NCBI RefSeq assembly: GCF_025961205.1
Contig: NZ_JAOQNH010000003.1
Coordinates: forward strand, 640,501-704,500
Direction: 5' to 3'
Origin: Azospirillum fermentarium
GTDB taxonomy: Bacteria; Pseudomonadota; Alphaproteobacteria; Azospirillales; Azospirillaceae
DNA length: 64,000 nucleotides
Shown here: in pieces, positions 26,843-35,191 of the stretch
Position numbering within the stretch: the first letter of the stretch is position 1
Layout: each line of letters begins with the position of its first letter
The notes under the pieces: generated by a model
Databases searched by the model: none
The model's input: only the letters and a program-made list of their open reading frames with translations
Told to the model about the DNA's origin: nothing
Made by a program: the position numbers and the translations under genes

Positions 26843-27430
26843 ATGACCTCCACCTTCGTCCCTCCTCCGCGGGCGGCGGAAACGCTGATGGCGCGCGCGG
26901 CCCTGACGCTGGGACGCGGCATCATCAGCCGCCCGTTCGGCGGCCCGCCGGTCCAGGCCGTGCTCGACCTGGGCATGGCGCTGCTCCGCCGCCGCCACCC
27001 CGGCCTGTGCGGGCGGCTGGCGGATCTGGACGGTGCCGAGGTGCTGATCGACCCCACCGACATGCCGGCGTGCCTGACGCTGCGGCTGGGACCGGCCCCA
27101 CGGCTGCGGCTGGTGCGGCGCGACGGCGCCCCGCCGTGCACCGCCGCCGTCCGCGGCCGCTTCGCCGTGCTGCTGGACCTGCTGGAGGGCCGCATCGACG
27201 GCGACGCCCTGTTCTTTTCCCGTGACCTGACCGTGGAGGGCGACACCGAAACCGTGGTGGCCCTGCGCAACGCCGTCGATGGCGAGGACATGAACCTGTC
27301 CGCCGCCCTGGCCGCGCTGCCGGGACCGCTCGGGCGGCTGGCGCCGCCGGCCCACGCCGTGCTGACGCGGGTGCTGACCGTGGCCGGTTCCCGCTTTTCC
27401 CACCGGACCGAAAGACCCTCCCAGCCATGA
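26843..27430 (+). CDS. ubiT: UbiT, SCP2-domain lipid carrier for anaerobic ubiquinone synthesis
   Basis: A 195-residue protein with an SCP2 sterol-carrier fold in residues 55-150 (VLIDPTDMPACLTLRLGPAP; GRIDGDALFFSRDLTVEGDTE). This is the YhbT/UbiT family, which binds ubiquinone precursors for the oxygen-independent hydroxylation pathway. Adjacent ubiU and ubiV make the assignment strong. The ATG at 26843 is preceded by only a weak GAAAGG element. The stop overlaps the ubiU start (ATGA). Expression is expected from the Fnr promoter upstream, with an intrinsic terminator in between. Confidence 0.92.
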   Translation: MTSTFVPPPRAAETLMARAALTLGRGIISRPFGGPPVQAVLDLGMALLRRRHPGLCGRLADLDGAEVLIDPTDMPACLTLRLGPAPRLRLVRRDGAPPCTAAVRGRFAVLLDLLEGRIDGDALFFSRDLTVEGDTETVVALRNAVDGEDMNLSAALAALPGPLGRLAPPAHAVLTRVLTVAGSRFSHRTERPSQP

Positions 27431-28413
27431 GCCGTTTCGAGCTGATCTGCCCCGCCGGCACCCCGGCGGCGCTGCGCGCGGCGGTGGATGCCGGGGCGGA
27501 CGCCGTCTATTGCGGTTTCCGCGACGACACCAACGCCCGCAACTTCCCCGGCCTCAACTTCTCCCGGCCCGAGTTGAAGGAGGGCATCGCCTATGCCCAC
27601 GCCCGTGGCCGGCAGGTGTTCGTCGCTATCAACACCTATCCCGCCGCCGGCAACCCCCATCCCTGGCACGCGGCCGTGGATGACGCCGCCCGGCTGGGCG
27701 CCGACGCGGTGATCCTGGCCGACCTGGGGCTGCTGGATTACGCCGCCCGCCGCCACCCGGCCCTGCGGCTGCACCTGTCGGTGCAGGCGTCCGCCGCCAA
27801 CGCCGACGCCATCCGCATGGTTCAGGCGGAATTCGGCGTGCGGCGGGTGGTGCTGCCGCGGGTGCTGACCGTCGCCGACATCGCCCGGCTGAACCGGGAC
27901 ATCGCCATCGAGACCGAGGTGTTCGTGTTCGGCGGCATGTGCCCGATGGCCGAGGGGCGGTGCTCGCTGTCGTCCTATGCCACCGGGCGCTCGCCCAACC
28001 GCAACGGCGTGTGCTCCCCCGCCAGCCATGTGCGCTACGAGGAGCGGCGCGAGGGGCTGGTCTCGCGGTTGGGGGATTTCACCATCAACGTCTTCCCCCA
28101 CGGTGAGCCCGCCGGCTATCCCACCTTGTGCAAGGGCCGGTTCTCCGCGGGCGGCGCGCCGTCGTACCTGTTCGAGGAACCGACCAGCCTCAACGCCATC
28201 GGCCTGCTGCCCGAGCTGCAGGCCGCCGGGGTCACGGCGCTGAAGATCGAGGGCCGCCAGCGCGGCAAGGCCTACATCGCCCAGGTGGTCGCCACCTACC
28301 GCCAGGCGCTCGATGCGTTCGCCGCCGGCCAGCCCCTGCCCGCCGCAGCGCTCGCCGGTCTGACCGAGGGCGGGCGGGACACCACCGGGGCCTATGGGAG
28401 AGCATGGCGATGA
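27427..28413 (+). CDS. ubiU: UbiU, U32-family Fe-S subunit of the O2-independent ubiquinone hydroxylase
   Basis: A 328-residue member of peptidase family U32 (YhbU). It opens with ELICPAGTPAALRAAVDAGA and has the four Cys expected for its [4Fe-4S] cluster: C172, C179, C196 and C235 (MCPMAEGRC, NGVCSPASH, TLCKGRF). With UbiV it hydroxylates the ubiquinone ring without oxygen, using prephenate as oxygen donor in the E. coli system. Starts by ATGA overlap with ubiT and ends overlapping ubiV, so the three are coupled. It would supply ubiquinone to NarI when oxygen is absent. Confidence 0.95.
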   Translation: MSRFELICPAGTPAALRAAVDAGADAVYCGFRDDTNARNFPGLNFSRPELKEGIAYAHARGRQVFVAINTYPAAGNPHPWHAAVDDAARLGADAVILADLGLLDYAARRHPALRLHLSVQASAANADAIRMVQAEFGVRRVVLPRVLTVADIARLNRDIAIETEVFVFGGMCPMAEGRCSLSSYATGRSPNRNGVCSPASHVRYEERREGLVSRLGDFTINVFPHGEPAGYPTLCKGRFSAGGAPSYLFEEPTSLNAIGLLPELQAAGVTALKIEGRQRGKAYIAQVVATYRQALDAFAAGQPLPAAALAGLTEGGRDTTGAYGRAWR

Positions 28414-29315
28414 CGAAAGCCGAACTGTCGCTGGGTCCGGTGCTGTTCAACTGGGCGCCGGAGGTCTGGCGCGACTTCTACGTCCGCATCGCCGACGAAG
28501 CCCCCGTCGAAACGGTGTTCCTGGGCGAGGTGGTGTGCGCCAAGCGGGCGCCGTTCATCGCCGCCCACCTGCCCGCGGTGCTGGAGCGGCTGGCCGCCGC
28601 CGGCAAGCGGGTGGTGCTGTCCACGCCCATCCTCGTCACCACCGAACGGGAACGGCAGGCGGTGCGCGATCTGGCCGCCACCGACGCAGCCCTGGTCGAG
28701 GCCAACGACCTGGGAAGCCTGCCGCTGCTGGCCGGGCGGCCGCACGCCGTCGGCCCCTTCGTCAACGTCTACAACGAAGGCACCCTGGCGTGGCTGGCCC
28801 GGCGCGGCGCCGTCATGGTCAGCCTGCCGGGCGAACTGACCCGCCCGGCGGTCGCGGCCCTGGCCAAGGCCGCCGCCCCGCTGGGGGTGGAACTGGAGGT
28901 TCAGGTGTCCGGGCGGCTGCCGCTGGCGATCTCCGCCCGCTGCTACCACGCCCGCGCCCACGGGCTGCACAAGGACGGCTGCCAGTTCGTCTGCGCCAAC
29001 GATCCCGACGGGCTGGACGTCACCACCCTGGACGGCACGCCCTTCCTGGCGGTCAACGGCACGCAGACCCTGTCTCACACCCACACGGCGCTGGTGGCGG
29101 AACTGGACGATCTGCAGACCCTGGGCATCCGCCGCTTCCGGCTGTCGCCGCAGTCGGGCGACATGGTGGCGGTGGCCCGGCTGTTCCGCGGCCTGCTGGA
29201 CGGCCACATCGCCACCGCGGAGGCGCTGGCGCGGCTCAAGAGCCTGCTGGGCGCGGAGGCCGCCCTGTCCAACGGCTTCTACCACGACCGCGCGGGCGTG
29301 GCGTTCGCGGGATAG
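28410..29315 (+). CDS. ubiV: UbiV, partner Fe-S subunit of the O2-independent ubiquinone hydroxylase
   Basis: A 301-residue U32-family protein (YhbV) with the four UbiV cluster cysteines: C43 in GEVVCAKR, C178 in SARCYHARAHG, C191 and C195 in DGCQFVC. ELSLGPVLFNWAPE opens the TIM-barrel as in the family. GGGAG lies nine bases before the ATG at 28410, which overlaps the ubiU stop; an ATG at 28404 is also in frame but too near the ribosome site. It forms a heterodimer with UbiU. The gene converges on the norF unit, with seven bases between stops. Confidence 0.94.
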   Translation: MTKAELSLGPVLFNWAPEVWRDFYVRIADEAPVETVFLGEVVCAKRAPFIAAHLPAVLERLAAAGKRVVLSTPILVTTERERQAVRDLAATDAALVEANDLGSLPLLAGRPHAVGPFVNVYNEGTLAWLARRGAVMVSLPGELTRPAVAALAKAAAPLGVELEVQVSGRLPLAISARCYHARAHGLHKDGCQFVCANDPDGLDVTTLDGTPFLAVNGTQTLSHTHTALVAELDDLQTLGIRRFRLSPQSGDMVAVARLFRGLLDGHIATAEALARLKSLLGAEAALSNGFYHDRAGVAFAG

Positions 29316-29322
29316 AACGGGC

Positions 29323-29478
29323 CTATTGCGACAGGAACAGCACCGCCGTTGCCGCCAGCACAGCGGCGATGACGGTCCCCAGCCCGGCGCGCCCCAGGGC
29401 GCGCCGGCGGTGGAGGGCCACGGCCAGACCGATCACCGCGGCGGCGGTCAGCAGCAACCCGAACTTGGCGTCGGTCAT
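29323..29478 (-). CDS. Small two-helix membrane protein in the norEF unit
   Basis: A 51-residue hydrophobic protein with two predicted membrane helices (FGLLLTAAAVIGLAVAL and LGTVIAAVLAATAVLFL) separated by a basic turn (HRRRALGR). Not recognised as a named family. Its start overlaps the norF stop (ATGA), so it is almost certainly translated with norEF. It may be an additional small subunit or stability factor of the NO reductase; this is inference from position only. Confidence 0.75.
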   Translation of the reverse strand: MTDAKFGLLLTAAAVIGLAVALHRRRALGRAGLGTVIAAVLAATAVLFLSQ

Positions 29479-29774
29479 CGTCCCCCTCCCACCCACCCCA
29501 GCGCGCCGGCGGCGGTGATCAGCAGGATGGCGCCGCACAGAACGGCGAGATAGCCCGACAGGAGCCTCCGCCACCCCGCCCCGGCGCGGTCCAGTTCCAG
29601 ATAGCGCAGCAGGATTTCCCGCCCCTTCGCCACCGCCAGCCCCAGCAGGACGGCGGCCCCGGCGACACCCTCGGCGGCTCCCGGACCATTCCCGCCGTGG
29701 CTGGCCAGCAGCAGCGTCGCCGCCGACAGGCCCAGCAGGATCAGCCACGATACCGTCAGCCGGTCTGGTTTCAT
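29475..29774 (-). CDS. norF: NorF, small membrane accessory protein of NO reductase
   Basis: A 99-residue protein with three predicted helices (WLILLGLSAATLLLASH; AGAAVLLGLAVAKGREILL; LLSGYLAVLCGAILLITAAG). It resembles cytochrome oxidase subunit IV-like NorF by layout (KGREILLRYLELD). In Paracoccus norEF affect NO reductase activity or stability. It follows norE by 14 bases and overlaps the next small gene by four. Confidence 0.82.
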   Translation of the reverse strand: MKPDRLTVSWLILLGLSAATLLLASHGGNGPGAAEGVAGAAVLLGLAVAKGREILLRYLELDRAGAGWRRLLSGYLAVLCGAILLITAAGALGWVGGGR

Positions 29775-29788
29775 CGCTCCGTCCCCTT

Positions 29789-30370
29789 TCATCGAATGAG
29801 ATAGATCAGCGGATAGAGGATCACCCAGATCAGATCGACCATGTGCCAGAAGGCCGCCCCGGTCTCCAGGTTCTCCACGCTGGGCCAGCGGGCGACGATG
29901 CCCAGCACCACGATGCCCATGACCACGTGCAGCGCGTGGAACCCGGTCAGCAGGAAATAGAGGGCGAAGAAACCGTCGCTGTCGATGGACAGCCCGGCCC
30001 CCAGCGTGGCCGCGTACTCCACCCCCTTGACCGCCAGGAACACCGCCCCGCCCGCGGCGGCGGCCAGCATTCCCGCCCGCGCGCGCGCCGTCCGGCCCCG
30101 CCGCCCCGCCTCCACGCCGCGGGCGGCGAAGAAGCCGCTGGTCACCAGAACCATGGTGTTGACGGCCCCCAGCGTGCCGTCCAGATGCGCCTGCCCCGCC
30201 GCGAAGGTGACGGGATCGAGCGTGCGCGCCACGGCGAAGCCGAGAAAGGCCGCACCGAACACCGCCAGTTCCCCCAGAATCAGGATCCACATCATCAGAT
30301 TGCCGGGAAGGCTGGCGAAACCGCCGTCCCGGCGGTCCGAAACCGTGCCGTCCACCATGCTGCCGTCCAT
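29789..30370 (-). CDS. norE: NorE, cytochrome c oxidase subunit III-like NO reductase accessory protein
   Basis: A 193-residue membrane protein with five helices and the subunit III pattern MMWILILGELAVFGAAFLGF, then GFHALHVVMGIVVLG and AAFWHMVDLIWVILYPLIY. In nor clusters this is NorE, required for full NorCB activity. The ATG at 30370 with GGAGGA upstream is preferred over a GTG at 30412, because the Fnr box predicts transcription starting near 30404, downstream of that GTG. It is divergent from norCBQD. Confidence 0.9.
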   Translation of the reverse strand: MDGSMVDGTVSDRRDGGFASLPGNLMMWILILGELAVFGAAFLGFAVARTLDPVTFAAGQAHLDGTLGAVNTMVLVTSGFFAARGVEAGRRGRTARARAGMLAAAAGGAVFLAVKGVEYAATLGAGLSIDSDGFFALYFLLTGFHALHVVMGIVVLGIVARWPSVENLETGAAFWHMVDLIWVILYPLIYLIR

Positions 30371-30438
30371 GCCGCCGCATCCTCCGGGACCGTTGGAATA
30401 TCTGATCGGCACAGTAGGACGATGCCCGTGCGGGCGGC

Positions 30439-30452
30439 TTGACCGCGGTCAA
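30439..30452. promoter_or_regulatory. Fnr/Dnr box between norE and norC
   Basis: TTGACCGCGGTCAA is a fully symmetric 14-bp palindrome. For norC it predicts a start near 30487 with TAAACT (30473-30478) as -10. For norE it predicts a start near 30404 with TACTGT (30411-30416, minus strand) as -10. Both directions fit class II geometry, so one site can serve both arms. Confidence 0.82.
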
Positions 30453-30579
30453 GGAATGACCGCCTAAAACGCTAAACTATTGCGGCACCCGCGGCGGACG
30501 GCACCACGGCACAGATTTTCCGGCGCCGTGCATCGCACCACCCGCACCGACCTTCGCTGACTTTCAGAAAGCCCGAGCG

Positions 30580-31032
30580 ATGACCGAACGCTTCACCAAA
30601 GCGGCCGCGCGCAACATCTTTTACGGCGGATCGCTGTTTTTCTTCGCTGCCTTCGTGGGGCTGACCGGCCTCAGCCACTCCTACATCGTCAACACCAGCA
30701 CGGACAAGGCCGGCCTGACCGACGCCGTGGCCCGCGGCAAGCACGTCTGGGAAAAGAACGCCTGCATCAACTGCCACACCCTGCTGGGCGAAGGCGCCTA
30801 TTTCGCACCGGAGCTGGGCAATGTCTGGCTACGCTACGGCGGCGACAAGGACCATGACGGGGCGGTGGCCGCCCTGAAGGCGTGGATGGCCGCCCAGCCG
30901 TCCGGCATCGAAGGGCGCCGCCAGATGCCGCAATTCAACCTGACCGAAAAAGAGGTGGAGGATCTGGCCGCGTTCCTGGAATGGACCAGCCGGATCAACA
31001 CCCAGAGCTGGCCGCCCAAGCTGTCCGGCTGA
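30580..31032 (+). CDS. norC: NorC, cytochrome c subunit of nitric oxide reductase
   Basis: A 150-residue membrane-anchored cytochrome c: one N-terminal helix (FYGGSLFFFAAFVGLTG) and one haem site C62-I-N-C65-H66, with Met116 in RRQMPQFNL as likely axial ligand. It receives electrons from periplasmic donors and passes them to NorB. The ribosome site is weak. About 95 bases of untranslated leader follow the predicted start. Confidence 0.97.
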   Translation: MTERFTKAAARNIFYGGSLFFFAAFVGLTGLSHSYIVNTSTDKAGLTDAVARGKHVWEKNACINCHTLLGEGAYFAPELGNVWLRYGGDKDHDGAVAALKAWMAAQPSGIEGRRQMPQFNLTEKEVEDLAAFLEWTSRINTQSWPPKLSG

Positions 31033-31046
31033 GGAGACTTCTTCCC

Positions 31047-32396
31047 ATGAAATACGAATCGCAAAAGGTCGCCCTCTGGTACTTCGCGGCGGCGATGGCG
31101 TTGTTCGGGGTGCAGATCCTGGTCGGCCTGCTGGCCGGCGCGGTCTATGTGCTGCCGAACCTGTTGTCGGAACTGCTTCCCTTCAACATCGTCCGCATGA
31201 TCCACACCAACGCGCTGATCGTCTGGCTGCTGATCGGCTTCTTCGGTGCCGCCTATTACCTGATCCCGGAAGAGGCGGAAACCGAACTGCACAGTCCGAA
31301 GCTGGCGCTGGTCCAGCTCGGCCTGTTCGTGTTCGGCGCGCTGGCCGCCGTGGTGGGCTATCTCTTCCGCATCCACGAGGGGCGGGAGTTCCTGGAACAG
31401 CCGACCTGGATCAAGGCGGCGATCGTCGTCGTCGCGCTGATGTTCCTCTACAACGTGACGATGACCGTCCTCAAGGGGCGCCGCACCGTCATCACCAACA
31501 TCCTGCTGGTGGGCATGTGGGGCATCGCGGTCTTCTTCCTGTTCTCGTTCTACAACCCGTCCAACCTGTCGCTGGACAAGATGTACTGGTGGTACATCGT
31601 CCATCTGTGGGTGGAGGGCGTGTGGGAACTGGTGCTGGCCTCCATCCTCGCCTTCCTGATGATCAAGATGACCGGCGTTGACCGCGAGATCGTCGAGAAG
31701 TGGCTGTACGCCATCGTCGGGCTGGCGCTGTTCAGCGGCATCCTGGGCACCGGCCACCATTACTACTGGATCGGCACGCCGGGGTACTGGCAGTGGATCG
31801 GCTCGATCTTCTCCGCGCTGGAAGTGGCCCCGTTCTTCACCATGGTCGTCTTCGCCTTCATGATGGTGTGGAAGAGCGGACGGCGGCATCCCAACAAGGC
31901 GGCGATGCTGTGGTCGCTGGGCTGCTCGGTCTTCGCCTTCTTCGGCGCCGGGGTCTGGGGCTTCCTGCACACGCTGGCCCCGATCAACTACTACACCCAC
32001 GGCACCCAGGTGACGGCGGCGCACGGGCATCTGGCCTTCTTCGGCGCCTACGCCATGATCAATTTCGCCATCATCACCTACGCCATGCCCTACCTGCGCG
32101 GCCACCGGCCGTACAACCAGGTGCTCAACATGTGGAGTTTCTGGCTGATGTGCGGCGGCATGGCCTTCATGACCTTCGTGCTGACCGTGGCCGGTGTGGT
32201 GCAGACCCATCTGCAGCGCGTGCTGGGCATGGACTACATGGAGGTGCAGTCGCAGATCGCCCTGTTCTACTGGATGCGTCTGGGGGCGGGCGCCATCGTG
32301 GCGCTGGGCACCGTGCTGTTCCTCTACTCCATCTTCGGCCCGGCGCGGGAGGAGCGGCCCGCCTCCATCCCCGCCGACTACCAGCCCGCCGAGTGA
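31047..32396 (+). CDS. norB: NorB, catalytic subunit of cytochrome c-dependent nitric oxide reductase
   Basis: A 449-residue, twelve-helix haem-copper oxidase relative reducing 2 NO to N2O. Metal-binding His are visible in MIHTNALIVWLL, HLWVEGVWE, GTGHHYYWIG and HGHLAFFGAYAM, and the conserved Glu of HLWVEGVWE marks the non-haem iron site. There is no quinol-oxidase N-terminal extension, so it is the cNor type that pairs with NorC. GAGGAG before the ATG at 31047 supports the start; norC ends 14 bases earlier. Confidence 0.98.
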   Translation: MKYESQKVALWYFAAAMALFGVQILVGLLAGAVYVLPNLLSELLPFNIVRMIHTNALIVWLLIGFFGAAYYLIPEEAETELHSPKLALVQLGLFVFGALAAVVGYLFRIHEGREFLEQPTWIKAAIVVVALMFLYNVTMTVLKGRRTVITNILLVGMWGIAVFFLFSFYNPSNLSLDKMYWWYIVHLWVEGVWELVLASILAFLMIKMTGVDREIVEKWLYAIVGLALFSGILGTGHHYYWIGTPGYWQWIGSIFSALEVAPFFTMVVFAFMMVWKSGRRHPNKAAMLWSLGCSVFAFFGAGVWGFLHTLAPINYYTHGTQVTAAHGHLAFFGAYAMINFAIITYAMPYLRGHRPYNQVLNMWSFWLMCGGMAFMTFVLTVAGVVQTHLQRVLGMDYMEVQSQIALFYWMRLGAGAIVALGTVLFLYSIFGPAREERPASIPADYQPAE

Positions 32397-32404
32397 CGTT
32401 CCCC

Positions 32405-32433
32405 GGCCCCCGTTCCCCATGGGAGCGGGGGCC
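32405..32433. repeat. GC-rich hairpin between norB and norQ
   Basis: GGCCCCCGTTCCC and GGGAGCGGGGGCC form a 13-bp stem (one G-T pair) around a three-base CAT loop. It has no T-run, so it is unlikely to stop all transcription. It is well placed to stabilise or process the norCB message relative to norQD. Confidence 0.6.
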
Positions 32434-32456
32434 GTCCCTTTCCCGGAGTTTCCCCG

Positions 32457-33254
32457 ATGCCTCTCGACGCCGCCTCCCCCGGCCTTCCCTTCTACCAGCC
32501 CACCGGCGACGAGGTGGCGCTGTTCGAGCACGCCTATAACCACCGCCTGCCGCTGCTGCTCAAGGGGCCGACCGGCTGCGGCAAGACGCGGTTCGTCGCC
32601 CATATGGCCGCCCGGCTGGGGCGCCCGCTCTACACCGTGTCGTGCCACGACGACCTGACCGCCGCCGACCTGACCGGGCGCTACCTGCTGAAGGGCGGCG
32701 ACACCGTGTGGGTTGACGGCCCCCTGACCCGCGCCGTGCGCGAGGGCGCCATCTGCTACCTGGACGAGGTGGTGGAGGCGCGCAAGGACGTGACCGTGGT
32801 GCTGCACCCGCTGACCGACGACCGCCGCATCCTGCCGCTGGACCGCACCGGCGAAACGCTGGAGGCGCCGCCCGGCTTCATGCTGGTGGTGTCCTACAAC
32901 CCCGGCTACCAGAACATCCTGAAGACGCTGAAGCCCAGCACCCGCCAGCGCTTCCTGGCCGTCGAGTTCGATTTTCCCAGGCCAGAGCACGAAATTCCCA
33001 TCGTCGCCGCCGAAAGCGGCCTGCCGGAATCCCGCGTCGCCCCGCTGGTCCGCCTTGCCAACGCGCTGCGCGCGCTGAAGGGCCAGGATCTGGAAGAAGG
33101 GGTTTCCACCCGCCTGCTGGTCTATTGCGCCACCCTGATCCGGTCGGGGATGAAGCCGGAGCGCGCCATCCGCGCCGCCCTGATCGAGCCGCTGACCGAC
33201 GACGCCGACGTGCGCGCCGGCCTGCTGCGCGTCGCCGACGTCACGCTGGGGTGA
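32457..33254 (+). CDS. norQ: NorQ, MoxR-type AAA+ ATPase for NO reductase activation
   Basis: A 265-residue AAA+ protein with Walker A GPTGCGKT (37-44), Walker B ICYLDEVVEA near 100, and the MoxR signature SYNPGYQNILKTLKPSTRQRF. NorQ works with the von Willebrand protein NorD to insert the non-haem iron into NorB. GGAG is found upstream of the ATG. norD begins seven bases after the stop. Confidence 0.96.
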   Translation: MPLDAASPGLPFYQPTGDEVALFEHAYNHRLPLLLKGPTGCGKTRFVAHMAARLGRPLYTVSCHDDLTAADLTGRYLLKGGDTVWVDGPLTRAVREGAICYLDEVVEARKDVTVVLHPLTDDRRILPLDRTGETLEAPPGFMLVVSYNPGYQNILKTLKPSTRQRFLAVEFDFPRPEHEIPIVAAESGLPESRVAPLVRLANALRALKGQDLEEGVSTRLLVYCATLIRSGMKPERAIRAALIEPLTDDADVRAGLLRVADVTLG

Positions 33255-33261
33255 TCCTGCC

Positions 33262-35178
33262 ATGCTGGGGCTGTTCGAACCGGAAGAGACCGTGGGCCGC
33301 CTGTGGCACCGCCTGATCGGCGGGCGGTCCAGCTATGCCCATCACCCGGACGCCGCGGTGACGCTGGAATCGGTGCGCCCGCGGCTGTCGGTGTTCTTCC
33401 GCGCGCTGGGGGGCGACCGCGGCGTGCGGCTGACCGCGGGGACCGCCACCGCCTCCGGCCACCGGCTGCCGCTGCTGGACCGCATCGGTCTGGGGACGGA
33501 ACGGGTGGAGCGGGCGGCCCTGGACGGCGATACGCTGCGCCTGCCGGCGGTGATCGCGCTGTTCCCCGACGCCCGGCTGAACGAAGGGCTGTACGAGTGG
33601 CTGGCCGCCTTCTTCGCCCACATCGACCCGGCCCCGGCCCCGGCCGACCCGCTGCAGGCCGATATCCTGCTGCTGCGCACCGCCGCCCTGACCACGACGC
33701 GCACATTGGCCCGCTGGCCGGGGCTGGCCCCGCTGCACGGGACGCTGGCCGCCGCCACCGCCGCCCGGCGGCCGGCCCGCCGCCTGCCGCCCATGGAGGC
33801 GGCGGTGGAACGGGCCGCCCGGATCCTGCTCGGTGACGGTGCGGCAACCGGGGAGGTCTCGCGGATGCTCGATACCACGCTGCCGCTGGGGGCGTTCGCC
33901 GCCCCGTTCGATTACCGCCGGCTGCTGCCCGTCCCCCTGTGGGGCATGGCCGATGCCCCGGCGGGCGCCGCCTCCGCCATGGCCGAGGACTCCGCCGCCG
34001 AAACAGGCGGCGCCCAGGACGGCGACGGGCGCCGCCGCGCGGCCACCCGGCGCGCGTCCGACCAGACCCGGCGCGACGATCCGCTGATCCTCAACCGCTT
34101 CGAAAAGATCCTCGGCCTGGCCGAAATGCTGAACATCCCCCGCGCCGTCGATGACGACGACGCCGAGAACGCCCGCAAGGCCGCCGACGACCTGGACGAA
34201 ATCGCCGTCGGCGCTCACGAGCGCAAAGCGGCGACCACGCTGAAGCTCGACCTGGATCTGGCCCCGCCGGCCCTCGACGCCGCCCCGCTGGCCGCCCCGC
34301 TGACCTACCCCGAATGGGATTACCGCCGCCACGCCCACCACCCGGCCCATTGCCGGGTGGTCACCGAAACCGCCCCGGCGGACGGCGATGTATGGGAACC
34401 CGATGCCGCCGCCCAGCGCCGCATCCGGCAGGTCCGCCGCCAGTTCGAGGCGCTGCGCCCCCGCCGCACGCTGTTCACCGGCCAGAGCGACGGCGACGAG
34501 CTGGACCTTGCCGCGTTGGTGCGCAGCCGCGCCGACCTGCGGGCCGGCGGGGCCGGCAGCGACCGCGTGCACCAGCAGGCGCGCACCGCCGCCCGCGATC
34601 TGGCGGTGGCGGTTCTGGTGGACGGCTCCCTGTCCACCGACGGCTGGATCGGCGGGCGCCGGGTGCTGGACGTGGAAAAGGAAGCGCTGCTGGCGCTGAC
34701 CCACGGGCTGACCGCCTGCGGCGACGATCACGCGCTGTACGGCTTCACCTCCAAACGGCGGGACTGGGTGCGGGTGCAGACGCTGAAGGGCTTCGACGAG
34801 CCGCTGGGCGCCACCGTCACCCGGCGCATCGGCGCGCTGAAGCCCGGCTTCTACACCCGCATGGGGGCCGCCATCCGCCACACCGCCGCCCAGCTCGCCC
34901 AGCGCCCCAACCGCCACCGCCTGCTGATTTTGCTGACGGACGGCAAGCCCAACGACGTGGACCATTATGAGGGCCGCTACGGCATCGAGGACACCCGGCA
35001 GGCGGTCCGCGAGGCGCGCAAGGCCGGGCTGGCCCTGTTCGCCATCACCGTGGACGCCCAGGCCCGCGACTACATCCCCCACCTGTTCGGGCGCGGGGCC
35101 TATGCGATCTTCCCCCAGGTGTCGCACCTGACCAAGGCGCTGCCCGCCCTGTACCGGCAGGTCGCCATCACCGGATGA
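33262..35178 (+). CDS. norD: NorD, von Willebrand factor A-domain partner of NorQ
   Basis: A 638-residue cytoplasmic protein. The long N-terminal region is poorly conserved and Ala/Arg-rich. The C-terminal VWA domain begins near residue 445 with a MIDAS motif, VLVDGSLST (D-x-S-x-S type), followed by LLILLTDGKPND. It forms the chaperone complex that recruits NorQ to NorCB. The frame is unbroken and the length matches NorD. It ends 13 bases from the convergent kdpE stop. Confidence 0.94.
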   Translation: MLGLFEPEETVGRLWHRLIGGRSSYAHHPDAAVTLESVRPRLSVFFRALGGDRGVRLTAGTATASGHRLPLLDRIGLGTERVERAALDGDTLRLPAVIALFPDARLNEGLYEWLAAFFAHIDPAPAPADPLQADILLLRTAALTTTRTLARWPGLAPLHGTLAAATAARRPARRLPPMEAAVERAARILLGDGAATGEVSRMLDTTLPLGAFAAPFDYRRLLPVPLWGMADAPAGAASAMAEDSAAETGGAQDGDGRRRAATRRASDQTRRDDPLILNRFEKILGLAEMLNIPRAVDDDDAENARKAADDLDEIAVGAHERKAATTLKLDLDLAPPALDAAPLAAPLTYPEWDYRRHAHHPAHCRVVTETAPADGDVWEPDAAAQRRIRQVRRQFEALRPRRTLFTGQSDGDELDLAALVRSRADLRAGGAGSDRVHQQARTAARDLAVAVLVDGSLSTDGWIGGRRVLDVEKEALLALTHGLTACGDDHALYGFTSKRRDWVRVQTLKGFDEPLGATVTRRIGALKPGFYTRMGAAIRHTAAQLAQRPNRHRLLILLTDGKPNDVDHYEGRYGIEDTRQAVREARKAGLALFAITVDAQARDYIPHLFGRGAYAIFPQVSHLTKALPALYRQVAITG

Positions 35179-35191
35179 TGACCGGATGAGA

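Noticed and set aside
30371-30412. Upstream GTG start for norE, adding 14 residues.
   Set aside because: No ribosome site, and the predicted transcript from the Fnr box begins near 30404, downstream of that codon.
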